A stretch of DNA of 8,154 nucleotides from Caulobacteraceae bacterium (GTDB lineage: Bacteria > Pseudomonadota > Alphaproteobacteria > Caulobacterales > Caulobacteraceae), in contig JANXWN010000443.1 of the NCBI GenBank assembly GCA_025351125.1, positions 1-8,154 on the forward strand, in the 5' to 3' direction. Below the pieces are notes generated by a model. That model ran no database searches. It was given only the letters and a program-made list of their open reading frames with translations, and had not been told where the DNA came from. This document shows positions 1-6,135 of this stretch, in pieces; the first letter of the stretch is position 1; every line of letters starts with the position of its first letter. The translations under genes and the position numbers were made by a program.

Positions 1-122
1 AACGCCTTGCCGATCATGCCGTGCGCGCCAACGCGCCACATGACGAAGGCAAACACCAAAAGGGCGATCATCACCCAAAAATGGGGATCGTTATAATCGT
101 AGAATTCCGAGAAAAACGACAC
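1..122 (-). CDS. atpF: F0 ATP synthase subunit b, N-terminal part (cut by window edge)
   Basis: This is the start of the second b-type stator subunit of the F0F1 ATP synthase. It anchors in the cytoplasmic membrane and, paired with b', holds the F1 head still against rotation of the c-ring. Only about 40 residues are inside the window. The protein begins MSFFSEFYDYNDPHFW, followed by a hydrophobic segment (about residues 16-32) and then WRVGAHGMIGKA, which fits the membrane anchor at the start of alphaproteobacterial b subunits. I chose a GTG start at 122 because a GGGAAG Shine-Dalgarno-like run lies 6 bases upstream and no better start is in frame. It begins 21 bases after the atpF' stop, so the two are very likely co-transcribed. 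The cytoplasmic coiled coil lies outside the window. Identification rests on both position and sequence. Confidence 0.9.
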   Translation of the reverse strand, partial: MSFFSEFYDYNDPHFWVMIALLVFAFVMWRVGAHGMIGKA

Positions 123-143
123 GTCTGGCTTCCCGTCTTTCGT

Positions 144-665
144 CTAGGGTTGCGCGCGGGTGAGCGCCCGCTCGACTTCACCGGCATCGGCGGCCACGCC
201 CGTCAATCTAGCGATGATAGCCTGGGCGGTTTCAAGGCCGATCGCCTTGACGTGGGCCATCGCATCGGCGCGCGCCGCGGCGATCCGCGCTTCGGCGACT
301 TGCAGCGTGGCGTTCAACTTGACGTCTTCTTCCGCTTGCCGGCCGGCGGCGGCGGCCTTGGCCTCGCCTTGTGCGTCAACGGCCAGTTTCTGCGCCCGAG
401 CGCGGGCCTGCGCCATTTCTCCAGCCGCGGCGACCGCGTCGGCCTGCGCCGCGTCGCGCAGACGCCGCGCCGCCCCGATGTCTCCGGCGATCTTGTCTTC
501 CCGCTGATCGATGGTCCCGCCGACTCGCGGCACGAACACTTTGGCGAACAAGACATAGAGGATCGCGAAGATGACCAGCATCCACACGATCTGACCGGGC
601 CATTGGGCCACGTCCAACTGGGGCAGACCGCCGCCCGAGGCGGCGGCGGCGACAGGCTCAGCCAC
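144..665 (-). CDS. atpF': F0 ATP synthase subunit b' (second stator subunit)
   Basis: This encodes the b' subunit, which forms a heterodimeric peripheral stalk with b. Such a split pair is typical of alphaproteobacteria, cyanobacteria and chloroplasts. Visible features are a short Ala/Gly-rich N-terminus, the family motif GLPQLDVAQWPGQIVW (about residues 13-28), one transmembrane helix (about 24-46), the PR turn after it, and a long Ala/Arg/Glu-rich helical region (about 50-170) suited to a coiled coil. I set the start at the GTG at 665, giving 173 residues. A GGAG Shine-Dalgarno overlaps the atpE stop and sits 6 bases before this GTG, whereas the TTG at 671 directly abuts it. The gene follows atpE by 9 bases, so translation is probably coupled. 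Function is confident; the exact start is an inference. Confidence 0.95.
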   Translation of the reverse strand: MAEPVAAAASGGGLPQLDVAQWPGQIVWMLVIFAILYVLFAKVFVPRVGGTIDQREDKIAGDIGAARRLRDAAQADAVAAAGEMAQARARAQKLAVDAQGEAKAAAAGRQAEEDVKLNATLQVAEARIAAARADAMAHVKAIGLETAQAIIARLTGVAADAGEVERALTRAQP

Positions 666-671
666 CGCCAA

Positions 672-678
672 CTCCTAT
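672..678 (-). promoter_or_regulatory. Ribosome binding site of atpF', overlapping the atpE stop
   Basis: On the minus strand the bases read ATAGGAG. The TAG inside is the stop codon of atpE, and AGGAG is a near-perfect Shine-Dalgarno. The following GTG at 665 is 6 bases away, while a TTG at 671 has no spacing at all. This placement argues for the shorter b' protein and for translational coupling to atpE. Confidence 0.7.
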
Positions 679-899
679 TTGAACAGGATCAACAGACCAA
701 CCACCAGGCCGAACAGGCCCATGGTTTCGGCCAGAGCCATGCCGAGGAACAGATAGGTGCGTTCGCCCGCGGCGGCGGCCGGATTGCGGATAGCGGCTTG
801 CAGATAATTGCCGAACAGAATGCCGAGGCCGGCGCCGGCGCCGATTAGCCCGGTCATCGCCAGACCGGCGCCGATGTATTTGGCTGCTTCAGGACCCAT
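675..899 (-). CDS. atpE: F0 ATP synthase subunit c (proteolipid ring)
   Basis: This is the 74-residue c subunit, a two-helix hairpin that oligomerises into the rotating proton-carrying ring. The first helix (about residues 8-30) carries the glycine-rich GAGAGLG packing motif. The polar loop holds RNP (38-40), which contacts the F1 central stalk. The second helix (about 48-73) carries the ion-binding carboxylate Glu58 in the context ALAETMG. I see none of the glutamine/serine pattern typical of sodium-binding rings, so proton coupling is likely. The ATG start has an AAGGA Shine-Dalgarno 9 bases upstream. The gene lies 38 bases downstream of atpB and 9 bases upstream of atpF'. Length and motifs are normal for alphaproteobacteria. 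Confidence 0.97.
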   Translation of the reverse strand: MGPEAAKYIGAGLAMTGLIGAGAGLGILFGNYLQAAIRNPAAAAGERTYLFLGMALAETMGLFGLVVGLLILFK

Positions 900-937
900 T
901 TAAAAATTTCCTTATGTGAGAGCGTCGAGAGGGAGGG

Positions 938-1735
938 TTAATGGCCGTGATCGAGATTTACGACCTCATTGAGGTATACGCAGGCCAGCGCCGACCAAAC
1001 AAAAGCCTGGATGATGGCAATGACGAAATCGAGTCCCGTCAGCGCCACGACCATGACGAACGACAGCCCCGAACCCAGTAGGCCCAGCGTGTTTAGGCCA
1101 AAGCCGCTTAAGCCATAAGCGCCCAGACCGATAACGAAGCTGGCGAAAATATAGACGACCACGTGGCCGCCCAGCATGTTTCCAAACAGGCGCAAGGCCA
1201 AAGTGAAGGGGCGTATCAGAAACGACAGCATTTCGATCGGCATCAGGAAAAGAGCCATGCCCCAGTGCATCCCGGACGGCCAAAAAAGCTTGAAAAAACC
1301 CAGACCATTGCGGGCAAAACCGACCACCAGAACCGTGGCGAAAGTCAGGACCGCCAAAGTTCCGGTCACGGCCAGCTGTGAGGTGACCGTAAAGCCGCCC
1401 GGCGCCAAGCCAATCAGGTTCAAGATCGCGATTAGCATAAAAAGCGTAAAGATGAACGGTAAGAACGGTCGCCCGCGATCGCCGATAATCCCGCCGGTCA
1501 GGACCTCGTCGATCATGCCATAGAGCATCTCGGCCAAGGCCTGCGCCCGCCCCGGAACGAGGGCCCGCTTGGCCGACAGCATAAAAAAAGTCCCGATAAT
1601 CACCGTGCCGATCAGCATGAAGAGCACCGAATTGGTGATCGACAGATCAATAATCCCGATTCCCGGCGCCGAGAATTTCGGACCCTCCACAACGTGGTGG
1701 ATCAGGAATTGTTCCATGGGCTGAATGCCGGCCAT
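938..1735 (-). CDS. atpB: F0 ATP synthase subunit a (proton channel)
   Basis: This is the a subunit of the cytoplasmic membrane ATP synthase. It forms the two proton half-channels next to the c-ring. The 265-residue protein is strongly hydrophobic. Its N-terminus carries the family stretch MEQFLIHHVV (residues 7-16), and its C-terminal half has the hallmark LALRLFGNMLGGH, in which Arg182 corresponds to the essential Arg210 of E. coli. The last helix has FVIAIIQAFVWSAL with Gln243, followed by CVYLNE, as expected. The ATG at 1735 is preferred over an internal ATG at 1717, because family members usually have a few residues before the EQF motif and neither start has a well-spaced Shine-Dalgarno. 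It lies 33 bases after atpI and 38 bases before atpE in one operon. Nothing is missing or truncated. Confidence 0.97.
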   Translation of the reverse strand: MAGIQPMEQFLIHHVVEGPKFSAPGIGIIDLSITNSVLFMLIGTVIIGTFFMLSAKRALVPGRAQALAEMLYGMIDEVLTGGIIGDRGRPFLPFIFTLFMLIAILNLIGLAPGGFTVTSQLAVTGTLAVLTFATVLVVGFARNGLGFFKLFWPSGMHWGMALFLMPIEMLSFLIRPFTLALRLFGNMLGGHVVVYIFASFVIGLGAYGLSGFGLNTLGLLGSGLSFVMVVALTGLDFVIAIIQAFVWSALACVYLNEVVNLDHGH

Positions 1736-1768
1736 CGGTCGTCTATCTATCCCTCGCGCCCGACACCG

Positions 1769-2128
1769 TCAGGGCTGTTCATCATCATCATCTTCGGAAG
1801 CGGCGCGCGCCGTTCCCGTTTTCGCCTGCTCCGCGGCGCTGATGCGCGTCGCGGTGCGGACCGTCGCAAAGATCGACAACCCCGTTCCAATCAATAGTCC
1901 GCACACCAACCCCCAAGGATTGGTGTGCACTAGGCGATCTAACAACCAGCCCAGTCCCAAACCGCCCAACATGCCGCTGAGCATCTGGCCGACGAGGCGA
2001 TAGCCACCGGACGCTTCGCCGCCGATCAGCGTCGCGACCGGTTTTTTTCGCCGTCCGGCCTCGAAGGCGTCTAACTGTTGGTCGAAACGTCCCAGCGAGT
2101 CGTGGTGGCTGTCTTGCGGTGTCGGCAT
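1769..2128 (-). CDS. atpI: AtpI-like ATP synthase accessory protein
   Basis: This is a small membrane protein encoded first in the F0 operon. AtpI proteins are thought to assist c-ring assembly or magnesium handling and are not core subunits. From the ATG at 2128 it has 119 residues: a charged N-terminus, a first hydrophobic segment (about 42-64) with GYRLVGQMLSGMLGGLGLGW, an LLDRL turn, a conserved-looking TNPWG (about 69-73), and a second hydrophobic segment (72-92). The C-terminus ends in an acidic run of four Asp residues encoded by repeated GAT codons. An in-frame TTG at 2152 would add eight residues. A GAAG lies 5 bases before that TTG, while the AGGA before the ATG is about 15 bases away, so the start is uncertain. 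It heads the operon, downstream of a promoter-like sequence. Family assignment rests on position plus the two-helix pattern. Confidence 0.88.
   Translation of the reverse strand: MPTPQDSHHDSLGRFDQQLDAFEAGRRKKPVATLIGGEASGGYRLVGQMLSGMLGGLGLGWLLDRLVHTNPWGLVCGLLIGTGLSIFATVRTATRISAAEQAKTGTARAASEDDDDEQP
1780..1792 (-). repeat. Short GAT trinucleotide run at the end of atpI
   Basis: On the plus strand CATCATCATCATC encodes, in reverse, four consecutive Asp residues near the AtpI C-terminus. It is a short simple repeat, and its in-frame length change would alter only the acidic tail. Confidence 0.6.
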
Positions 2129-2196
2129 CGACTTTTGGGGCAGTCCTTTCAAGTCGACTTCGCACCCCGTGACGGCCTGCCAAAGACGGGGCGGAA

Positions 2197-2224
2197 CCTA
2201 TAGAGGCGAGTGCGGTGCGTCAAG
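2197..2224 (-). promoter_or_regulatory. Putative promoter of the F0 ATP synthase operon
   Basis: Reading the minus strand, CTTGAC (2224-2219) is followed by CTATAG (2203-2198), which resembles the alphaproteobacterial housekeeping pattern CTTGAC...CTATAT. The spacing is slightly short: 15 bases separate TTGACG from TATAGG. It lies just downstream of the SRAP stop and would give a leader of about 40-65 bases before atpI. This is inferred from the consensus only. Confidence 0.5.
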
Positions 2225-2251
2225 ACGTGCGACGGCCTCGCGGAAATTCCA

Positions 2252-2875
2252 TTAAGCTTCTGAAAATACAAAACTATTGTTTGCGTCCGGACGTGCCGCG
2301 ATAGCAGCCGTTAGGGTTCCGGCGCCGGAGGGAGTCAAGAGGTCGCTCGCCGGACGGTCGGCGCGGAGCCAGGCGACCCAGTCGCATCGCGGCAAAATCA
2401 CGACTTGACGATTATGGATCGGCGCCACGTCCGGGCCGGGCGCGGTGGTCAGCATGCTAAAGGCGGGCGCCGCCTCCCCTTTGTCGTCGCCAACGCCGAT
2501 CACGCCGGCGATACAAAACCACGCTTCGCCGGTTTTGGTGAACCGCCAACGCGTTTTGGGACGCGTCGAACCGGTGAACTCATAGAAATGCGAGGCGGGG
2601 ATCAAGCAGCGGCCCTGCCTGAAGTTACGCCCCTCGCTGCGCAGATTGATCACTGGCGGGCCGTTCGCTCGCGCGGATTTGAGGCCCCAACGCAACATTT
2701 CCAACCGCACGCGGTCGCCGCACGCGCGAATGACCGGCGCGCGCTCGGTCGGCCAGATCTCGTCGCGCGGTTCAAGGTTAGGCCGGTCAGAATCGGGATC
2801 CACCGCCATCCCCAGTTCCTCAAACGCTTCGACAAACAGCCGAAAGGGCAGATCGATACCGTAATCGTTGCACAT
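2252..2875 (-). CDS. SRAP-domain protein (YedK/HMCES-like abasic-site crosslinking protein)
   Basis: SRAP proteins shield abasic sites in single-stranded DNA by forming a covalent thiazolidine link through Cys2, exposed once the first Met is removed. The 207-residue protein spans a full SRAP domain. It starts MCNDYG, giving Cys2. Asn77 lies in INLRSEG, matching the family's active-site NARSE motif; Glu99 lies in HFYEF, matching FYEW; and His154 lies in IHNRQVVIL, matching the usual IHxRMPVIL. All four catalytic positions are therefore present, although the surrounding residues differ from E. coli YedK (MCND for MCGR, RQV for RMP). The ATG at 2875 is forced by Cys2, yet it has only a weak Shine-Dalgarno. 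It stands alone between the operon ending at 3037 and atpI. No clear LexA site is visible, so SOS control is not shown. Confidence 0.92.
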   Translation of the reverse strand: MCNDYGIDLPFRLFVEAFEELGMAVDPDSDRPNLEPRDEIWPTERAPVIRACGDRVRLEMLRWGLKSARANGPPVINLRSEGRNFRQGRCLIPASHFYEFTGSTRPKTRWRFTKTGEAWFCIAGVIGVGDDKGEAAPAFSMLTTAPGPDVAPIHNRQVVILPRCDWVAWLRADRPASDLLTPSGAGTLTAAIAARPDANNSFVFSEA

Positions 2876-3000
2876 TTTAGTCAGCGCTCATCGTCGGCGA
2901 CGCACAGAACAGGCGCGGCGTCCCTCGCGCCGGTTTTGGCTCACGACATGATAGCATAACAAGAACCCAATTCTGTACGCCGCACGGGACGCGAACGCAT

Positions 3001-3030
3001 GGCAAGGCACATTACGATTATGTCCTTGCC
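3001..3030 (-). terminator. Inverted repeat after the ABC/foldase operon (possible terminator or 3' stabilising hairpin)
   Basis: GGCAAGG (3001-3007) pairs perfectly with CCTTGCC (3024-3030), and ACAT (3009-3012) with ATGT (3020-3023). This gives an 11-bp stem with one bulged base and a 7-base loop. It begins 6 bases beyond the stop codon of the peptidyl-prolyl isomerase gene. No T-run follows on either strand, so it is not a canonical intrinsic terminator. It may act with Rho or protect the 3' end. Confidence 0.45.
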
Positions 3031-3036
3031 GAAATT

Positions 3037-3645
3037 TCAGACACGCCGCGCCGTGGCGATCGCTACCGTCGGGGCTAACATCTGGCCCTTCATAACCCCG
3101 TCCCCCACCGTCGGCGAGGTTGGCGCTTTGAGGATGGCGCGGACCACATCCATGCCATCGGCGACATGGCCGAATACGGCGAAGCCGAGGTTGTCGCCTG
3201 GCAGCGCCGGGTTGGCGTCCAGCCCGGACTCATCGCCGATGCAGATGAAAAATTCGGAGGTGGCGCTGCCCGGCTCGAACCGGGCCATCGCAATGGCGCC
3301 GTCCTTATTAGAGAGGCCGGTTTGTTGGGTGCTTTCGTGGGCGATGGGAGAAAAGAGTTTGCCCGGCGCGTTTTGCAGGCCGCCCTGGATCAGGCCCGCG
3401 AGCGGCGCCACGCCCATCTTCAAAGCCCTGTAGAAATCGGCGCCGTCATAGCGGCCAGCATCGACATAGCGCAGAAAATTGGTGGTGGTGATCGGGGCGG
3501 CTGTCGCCAACTCAAGCGTGATCGCCCCCAGGGCGGTGCTCAACGTTACGCGGACGGGCGGCGGTGGCGGGGTCTGCGCGGCCAAGCGCGTCGCGGCGAG
3601 AGCGCCAAAACCGGTCAACAATGCGCGTTTGTTGAGTTGTGACAT
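3037..3645 (-). CDS. Exported cyclophilin-type peptidyl-prolyl cis-trans isomerase
   Basis: This enzyme catalyses cis-trans isomerisation of Xaa-Pro bonds and probably assists folding in the periplasm. The 202-residue protein opens with a signal peptide: NKRALL, a hydrophobic run and a likely cut after LAA (about residue 23), followed by a poly-proline linker (26-30). KR before the hydrophobic core could suit Sec or a weak Tat signal. The cyclophilin domain starts near residue 31. It shows FYR with the catalytic Arg73, IQGGL (86-90), GAIAMAR (116-122), SATSEFFICIGD (127-138) and GFAVFGHVADGMDVV. The cyclosporin-contact Trp of human CypA is absent, as is common in bacteria. A GAGGGG Shine-Dalgarno overlaps the permease stop 9 bases upstream, so it is the last gene of the GST/ABC operon. 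A hairpin follows it. Its exact substrate is unknown. Confidence 0.93.
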   Translation of the reverse strand: MSQLNKRALLTGFGALAATRLAAQTPPPPPVRVTLSTALGAITLELATAAPITTTNFLRYVDAGRYDGADFYRALKMGVAPLAGLIQGGLQNAPGKLFSPIAHESTQQTGLSNKDGAIAMARFEPGSATSEFFICIGDESGLDANPALPGDNLGFAVFGHVADGMDVVRAILKAPTSPTVGDGVMKGQMLAPTVAIATARRV

Positions 3646-3654
3646 CGCCGCCCC

Positions 3655-4416
3655 TCACATCTTCAATTTGTAGCCGGTCTTGAAAATCCACCATACTCCG
3701 GCCAGGCACAAGGCCATGAAGCCCAGGGTCATGGCTAAACTCAAGCCGACCGTGACGTCCGAGACGCCATAAAAACTCCAACGGAAGCCGCTGACTAGAT
3801 ATACCACCGGGTTGAACAAGGTAATCTTGCGCCACAACGCGGGCAGCATGTTGATCGAATAAAAGCTGCCGCCCAAAAATGTCAGCGGGGTGATAATCAG
3901 GGCGGGGACGATCTGTAATCTCTCCCAACCTTCGGCCCATACCCCGATGATGAAGCCGAACAAGCTGAAGGCGACGGCGGTCAGGATCAGAAACGCCGCC
4001 ATCCACACCGGATGGACAATGTGATACGGCACAAACAAGCGCGCCGTGAGCAAAATCACCAAGCCCAGCAAGGTCGATTTGGTCGCCGCCGCGCCGACAT
4101 AGGCCGTTACCGCCTCGATCCACGATACGGGCGCCGACAAAAGTTCGTAGATGGTGCCCGACCATTTGGGCATGTGAATGGAAAAGGCGCCGTTGCCGAC
4201 GCTTTCGGTCAGGATCGACAGCATGGTCAGGCCCGGCACGATAAAGGCGGCGTAGGTTATCCCGTCAATAGCGGTCATGCGTGATCCGATGGCCGAGCCG
4301 AACACCACGAAATACAGCGAAGTCGAGATCACCGGCGACAGGATGCTTTGCGTCAGAGTGCGGAACCAGCGGGACAGTTCGAACAGATAGATGGCGCGGA
4401 CGGCGTGCAGATTCAT
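3655..4416 (-). CDS. ABC-2 type transporter permease (YadH-like)
   Basis: This is the membrane subunit of an ABC exporter in the cytoplasmic membrane and works with the ATPase encoded just upstream. The 253-residue protein has about six hydrophobic segments (roughly 22-44, 54-74, 104-128, 137-159, 166-185 and 225-247). Family landmarks include [12 protein letters not shown] (35-46), FIVPGL (58-63), YELLSAPVS (90-98), and the ABC-2 signature region [16 protein letters not shown] (177-192) followed by [12 protein letters not shown]. The closest family I recognise is E. coli YadH, with NodJ and drug-export permeases as wider relatives. The start ATG overlaps the ATPase stop in an ATGA, a classic sign of coupled translation of two subunits. 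The transported substrate cannot be told from sequence; lipid-like, polysaccharide or drug substrates are all possible in this family. Confidence 0.93.
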   Translation of the reverse strand: MNLHAVRAIYLFELSRWFRTLTQSILSPVISTSLYFVVFGSAIGSRMTAIDGITYAAFIVPGLTMLSILTESVGNGAFSIHMPKWSGTIYELLSAPVSWIEAVTAYVGAAATKSTLLGLVILLTARLFVPYHIVHPVWMAAFLILTAVAFSLFGFIIGVWAEGWERLQIVPALIITPLTFLGGSFYSINMLPALWRKITLFNPVVYLVSGFRWSFYGVSDVTVGLSLAMTLGFMALCLAGVWWIFKTGYKLKM

Positions 4417-5339
4417 GACCGGCTGCTCACCAGACTGACGAAAATGTCTTCGAGAGAGCTTTCCCGCGTCGCCATGTCGGTGAAATCCACCCCCGCCTCA
4501 CTCAATCGCCGCATCAGGTCGGCGATGCCAGTGCTCCGGCCCTTCGCGTCGAAGGTGTAGACGAGTTCCGAACCGTTCGCCGTCAGTTCGAGCGGTTCGC
4601 CGCGCAGACTGGTGGGCAGTGTTTCCAACGGCGTGCGAAGGTGCAGCGTCAATTGCTTTTTACCCAACTTTTCCATGAGCGCGACTTTATCCTCGACCAA
4701 GATCAAGGCGCCGCCGCTGATCACGCCTACGCGATCGGCCATGTCTTCGGCTTCTTCGATATAATGGGTGGTGAGGATAATGGTGACGCCGCCTTGGCGC
4801 AGGCCCCGCACCATTTCCCACATATCGCGGCGCAGTTCCACGTCCACCCCCGCCGTCGGCTCGTCCAGGAACAGCAGGCGTGGTTCGTGCGATAGAGCTT
4901 TAGCGATCATCACCCGGCGCTTCATTCCGCCGGATAGCGCCATGATCTTGCTGTCTTTTTTATCCCACAGCGAAAGGTCTTTCAGGACCTTTTCAACATA
5001 GGCGTCATTCCGCGGTTTGCCGAAAAGGCCTCGGCTAAAGCTAACCGTCGCCGACACGGTTTCAAAAGCGTCGGTGTGCAGCTCTTGCGGCACCAGCCCG
5101 ATGATCGAACGGGTGGCGCGCCAATCGCTGAGGATATTATGACCGTCGACCAGCACGGTGCCGCCGCTCGCTCGCACGATACCGCAAACGATATTGATCA
5201 GGGTCGTTTTGCCCGCTCCATTGGGGCCGAGCAAGGCGAAGATTTCTCCGGCCCGGATATCCAGATCAATCGCTTTGAGCGCCTGAAAACCGGAAGCGTA
5301 CGTCTTGGTCAAACCGGAGATTGACAGGATCGGCGGCAA
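4413..5339 (-). CDS. ABC-2 type transporter ATP-binding protein (YadG-like)
   Basis: This is the cytoplasmic ATPase that powers the partner permease. The 308-residue protein has every ABC motif: Walker [10 protein letters not shown] (38-46), Q-loop Gln85 in VPQE, signature LSGGMKRR (135-142), Walker B LLFLDEP (155-161) and switch His192 in TTHYIEEAE. The C-terminal region (about 225-308) is the usual DrrA/YadG-type extension ending in [11 protein letters not shown]. The start is a TTG at 5339. A TAGGA Shine-Dalgarno lies 4 bases upstream, and no later start keeps the conserved N-terminal strand. It begins 6 bases after the GST stop and overlaps the permease by 4 bases. No motif residue is missing, so an active transporter is expected. 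Confidence 0.95.
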   Translation of the reverse strand: MPPILSISGLTKTYASGFQALKAIDLDIRAGEIFALLGPNGAGKTTLINIVCGIVRASGGTVLVDGHNILSDWRATRSIIGLVPQELHTDAFETVSATVSFSRGLFGKPRNDAYVEKVLKDLSLWDKKDSKIMALSGGMKRRVMIAKALSHEPRLLFLDEPTAGVDVELRRDMWEMVRGLRQGGVTIILTTHYIEEAEDMADRVGVISGGALILVEDKVALMEKLGKKQLTLHLRTPLETLPTSLRGEPLELTANGSELVYTFDAKGRSTGIADLMRRLSEAGVDFTDMATRESSLEDIFVSLVSSRS

Positions 5340-5343
5340 GGGG

Positions 5344-5348
5344 TCCTA
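5344..5348 (-). promoter_or_regulatory. Ribosome binding site for the ABC ATPase, overlapping the GST stop
   Basis: The minus strand reads TAGGA, with TAG being the stop codon of the upstream GST gene. Four bases later comes the TTG start at 5339. This supports the unusual TTG start and indicates coupled translation of the two genes. Confidence 0.6.
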
Positions 5349-5978
5349 ACCCGCCGACGGTTGGGCGGCGATCAGGGCGTCATCGATCTCGCGCGCCCTA
5401 ACGGCGGCCGGACGTTCGCTGACGCGCGCGACATAACGCTCGAAGGCCGGCCGTTTTTCGATGGCGTTAAACTGCATGCCCCAGCCGATTTGTGCACCGA
5501 CATAAACGTCGGCGGCGGTGAAACGGTGGCCGGCGACATAGTCACCCGCCGACACCGCATTTTCCAACGCATCGGCGACGGCGGCGAAGCTGCCGAACCC
5601 CGCCATGATTTCCCGGCCCGCCGGAACCTCGAAGCCGAAACTCTTGTTAGTAATTGCCGCCTCGACCGGTCCGGCGGCGAAAAACAACCAGCGATAGTAG
5701 GCGCCGCGGGCCGCATCACCCGGCGGCGGCGCGAGCCCGGCCTGCGGGAAAGCATCGGCGAGGTAGGCGCAAATCGCGGCGGTTTCGGTAACCACCGTGC
5801 CCCCGTGGGTGATCGCCGGCACCTTGCCCATGGGATTGATGGCCAAATAACGTGCTGTTTTCATCGCCGGAAACTCCAGCACTTCGGTCCGATAAGGCGC
5901 GCCGACCTCCTCCAACATCCAACGGACAATACGTCCACGCGACATCGGGCTGGTATAAAATACGAGTTCGGCGGTCAC
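5346..5978 (-). CDS. Glutathione S-transferase family protein
   Basis: This is a cytosolic GST-fold protein, likely to bind glutathione and conjugate or otherwise process an electrophile. The 210-residue length is typical. The thioredoxin-like N-terminal domain (about 1-80) shows a candidate active-site region YTSPMSRGRIVRW (8-20), the cis-proline motif NPMGKVPAI with Pro54, and the glutathione-binding ETAAI at 65-69. The helical domain follows, with the N-capping box FTAAD (153-157). The catalytic residue is probably one of the serines at 10 or 13, since no Tyr or Cys stands in the usual place. The GTG start at 5978 has a GGGAG run 6 bases upstream. It is the first gene of an operon with an ABC exporter, with a 6-base gap, which hints that its product or substrate may be exported. 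The substrate is not recognisable. Confidence 0.92.
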   Translation of the reverse strand: MTAELVFYTSPMSRGRIVRWMLEEVGAPYRTEVLEFPAMKTARYLAINPMGKVPAITHGGTVVTETAAICAYLADAFPQAGLAPPPGDAARGAYYRWLFFAAGPVEAAITNKSFGFEVPAGREIMAGFGSFAAVADALENAVSAGDYVAGHRFTAADVYVGAQIGWGMQFNAIEKRPAFERYVARVSERPAAVRAREIDDALIAAQPSAG

Positions 5979-6135
5979 CGGCGTCTCCCAAAAATAGCGT
6001 TCGAAAATCTAGCAACCTTTTGAACCCGACGCCAACGGGGTCAGCGATCGCCACGCTCGCTATGGAACCTGGGGCCGCGGCATACTACATCTCAAGCGAA
6101 CCGCCGCCGGGCGCGGTCTTAGATGGAAAATTTCT
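5979..6135. other. Divergent intergenic region between GST operon and lemA cluster
   Basis: These 157 bases separate two gene sets transcribed away from each other, so both promoters should lie here. I see one candidate promoter for the minus strand and no convincing sigma-70 pair for lemA. A GCGATCGC palindrome lies around 6044-6051. No small ORF or operator-like repeat stands out. Confidence 0.6.
6006..6035 (-). promoter_or_regulatory. Weak candidate promoter for the GST/ABC/foldase operon
   Basis: On the minus strand, TTGGCG (6035-6030) is followed after 18 bases by TAGATT (6011-6006), a moderate match to the -35/-10 consensus. It would give a leader of roughly 20 bases carrying the GGGAG site. 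This rests on consensus matching only. Confidence 0.3.

Noticed and set aside
21..848. A 275-codon plus-strand open frame opposite atpF' and atpE
   Set aside because: It lies antisense to clearly recognised ATP synthase subunits, has no family resemblance or ribosome binding site, and its composition is that expected of the reverse of GC-rich, Ala-rich coding sequence.
675..899. Sodium-type c-ring
   Set aside because: The ion-binding Glu58 is present, but the extra polar residues that mark sodium-binding rings are not seen, so an ordinary proton ring is the simpler reading.
2983..2997. Possible LexA box upstream of the SRAP gene (GTTC-N7-GTGC on the minus strand)
   Set aside because: One of the eight fixed bases differs from the alphaproteobacterial GTTC-N7-GTTC, and it is more than 100 bases from the start; a match this short is expected by chance.
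3512..4165. A 217-codon minus-strand frame overlapping the permease and isomerase
   Set aside because: It overlaps two genes with strong motifs on the same strand and has no recognisable domain.
5361..6023. A 220-codon plus-strand open frame opposite the GST gene
   Set aside because: The minus-strand frame has full GST motifs; the plus-strand frame shows no domain and is rich in Arg/Gly/His, as expected for a shadow frame.
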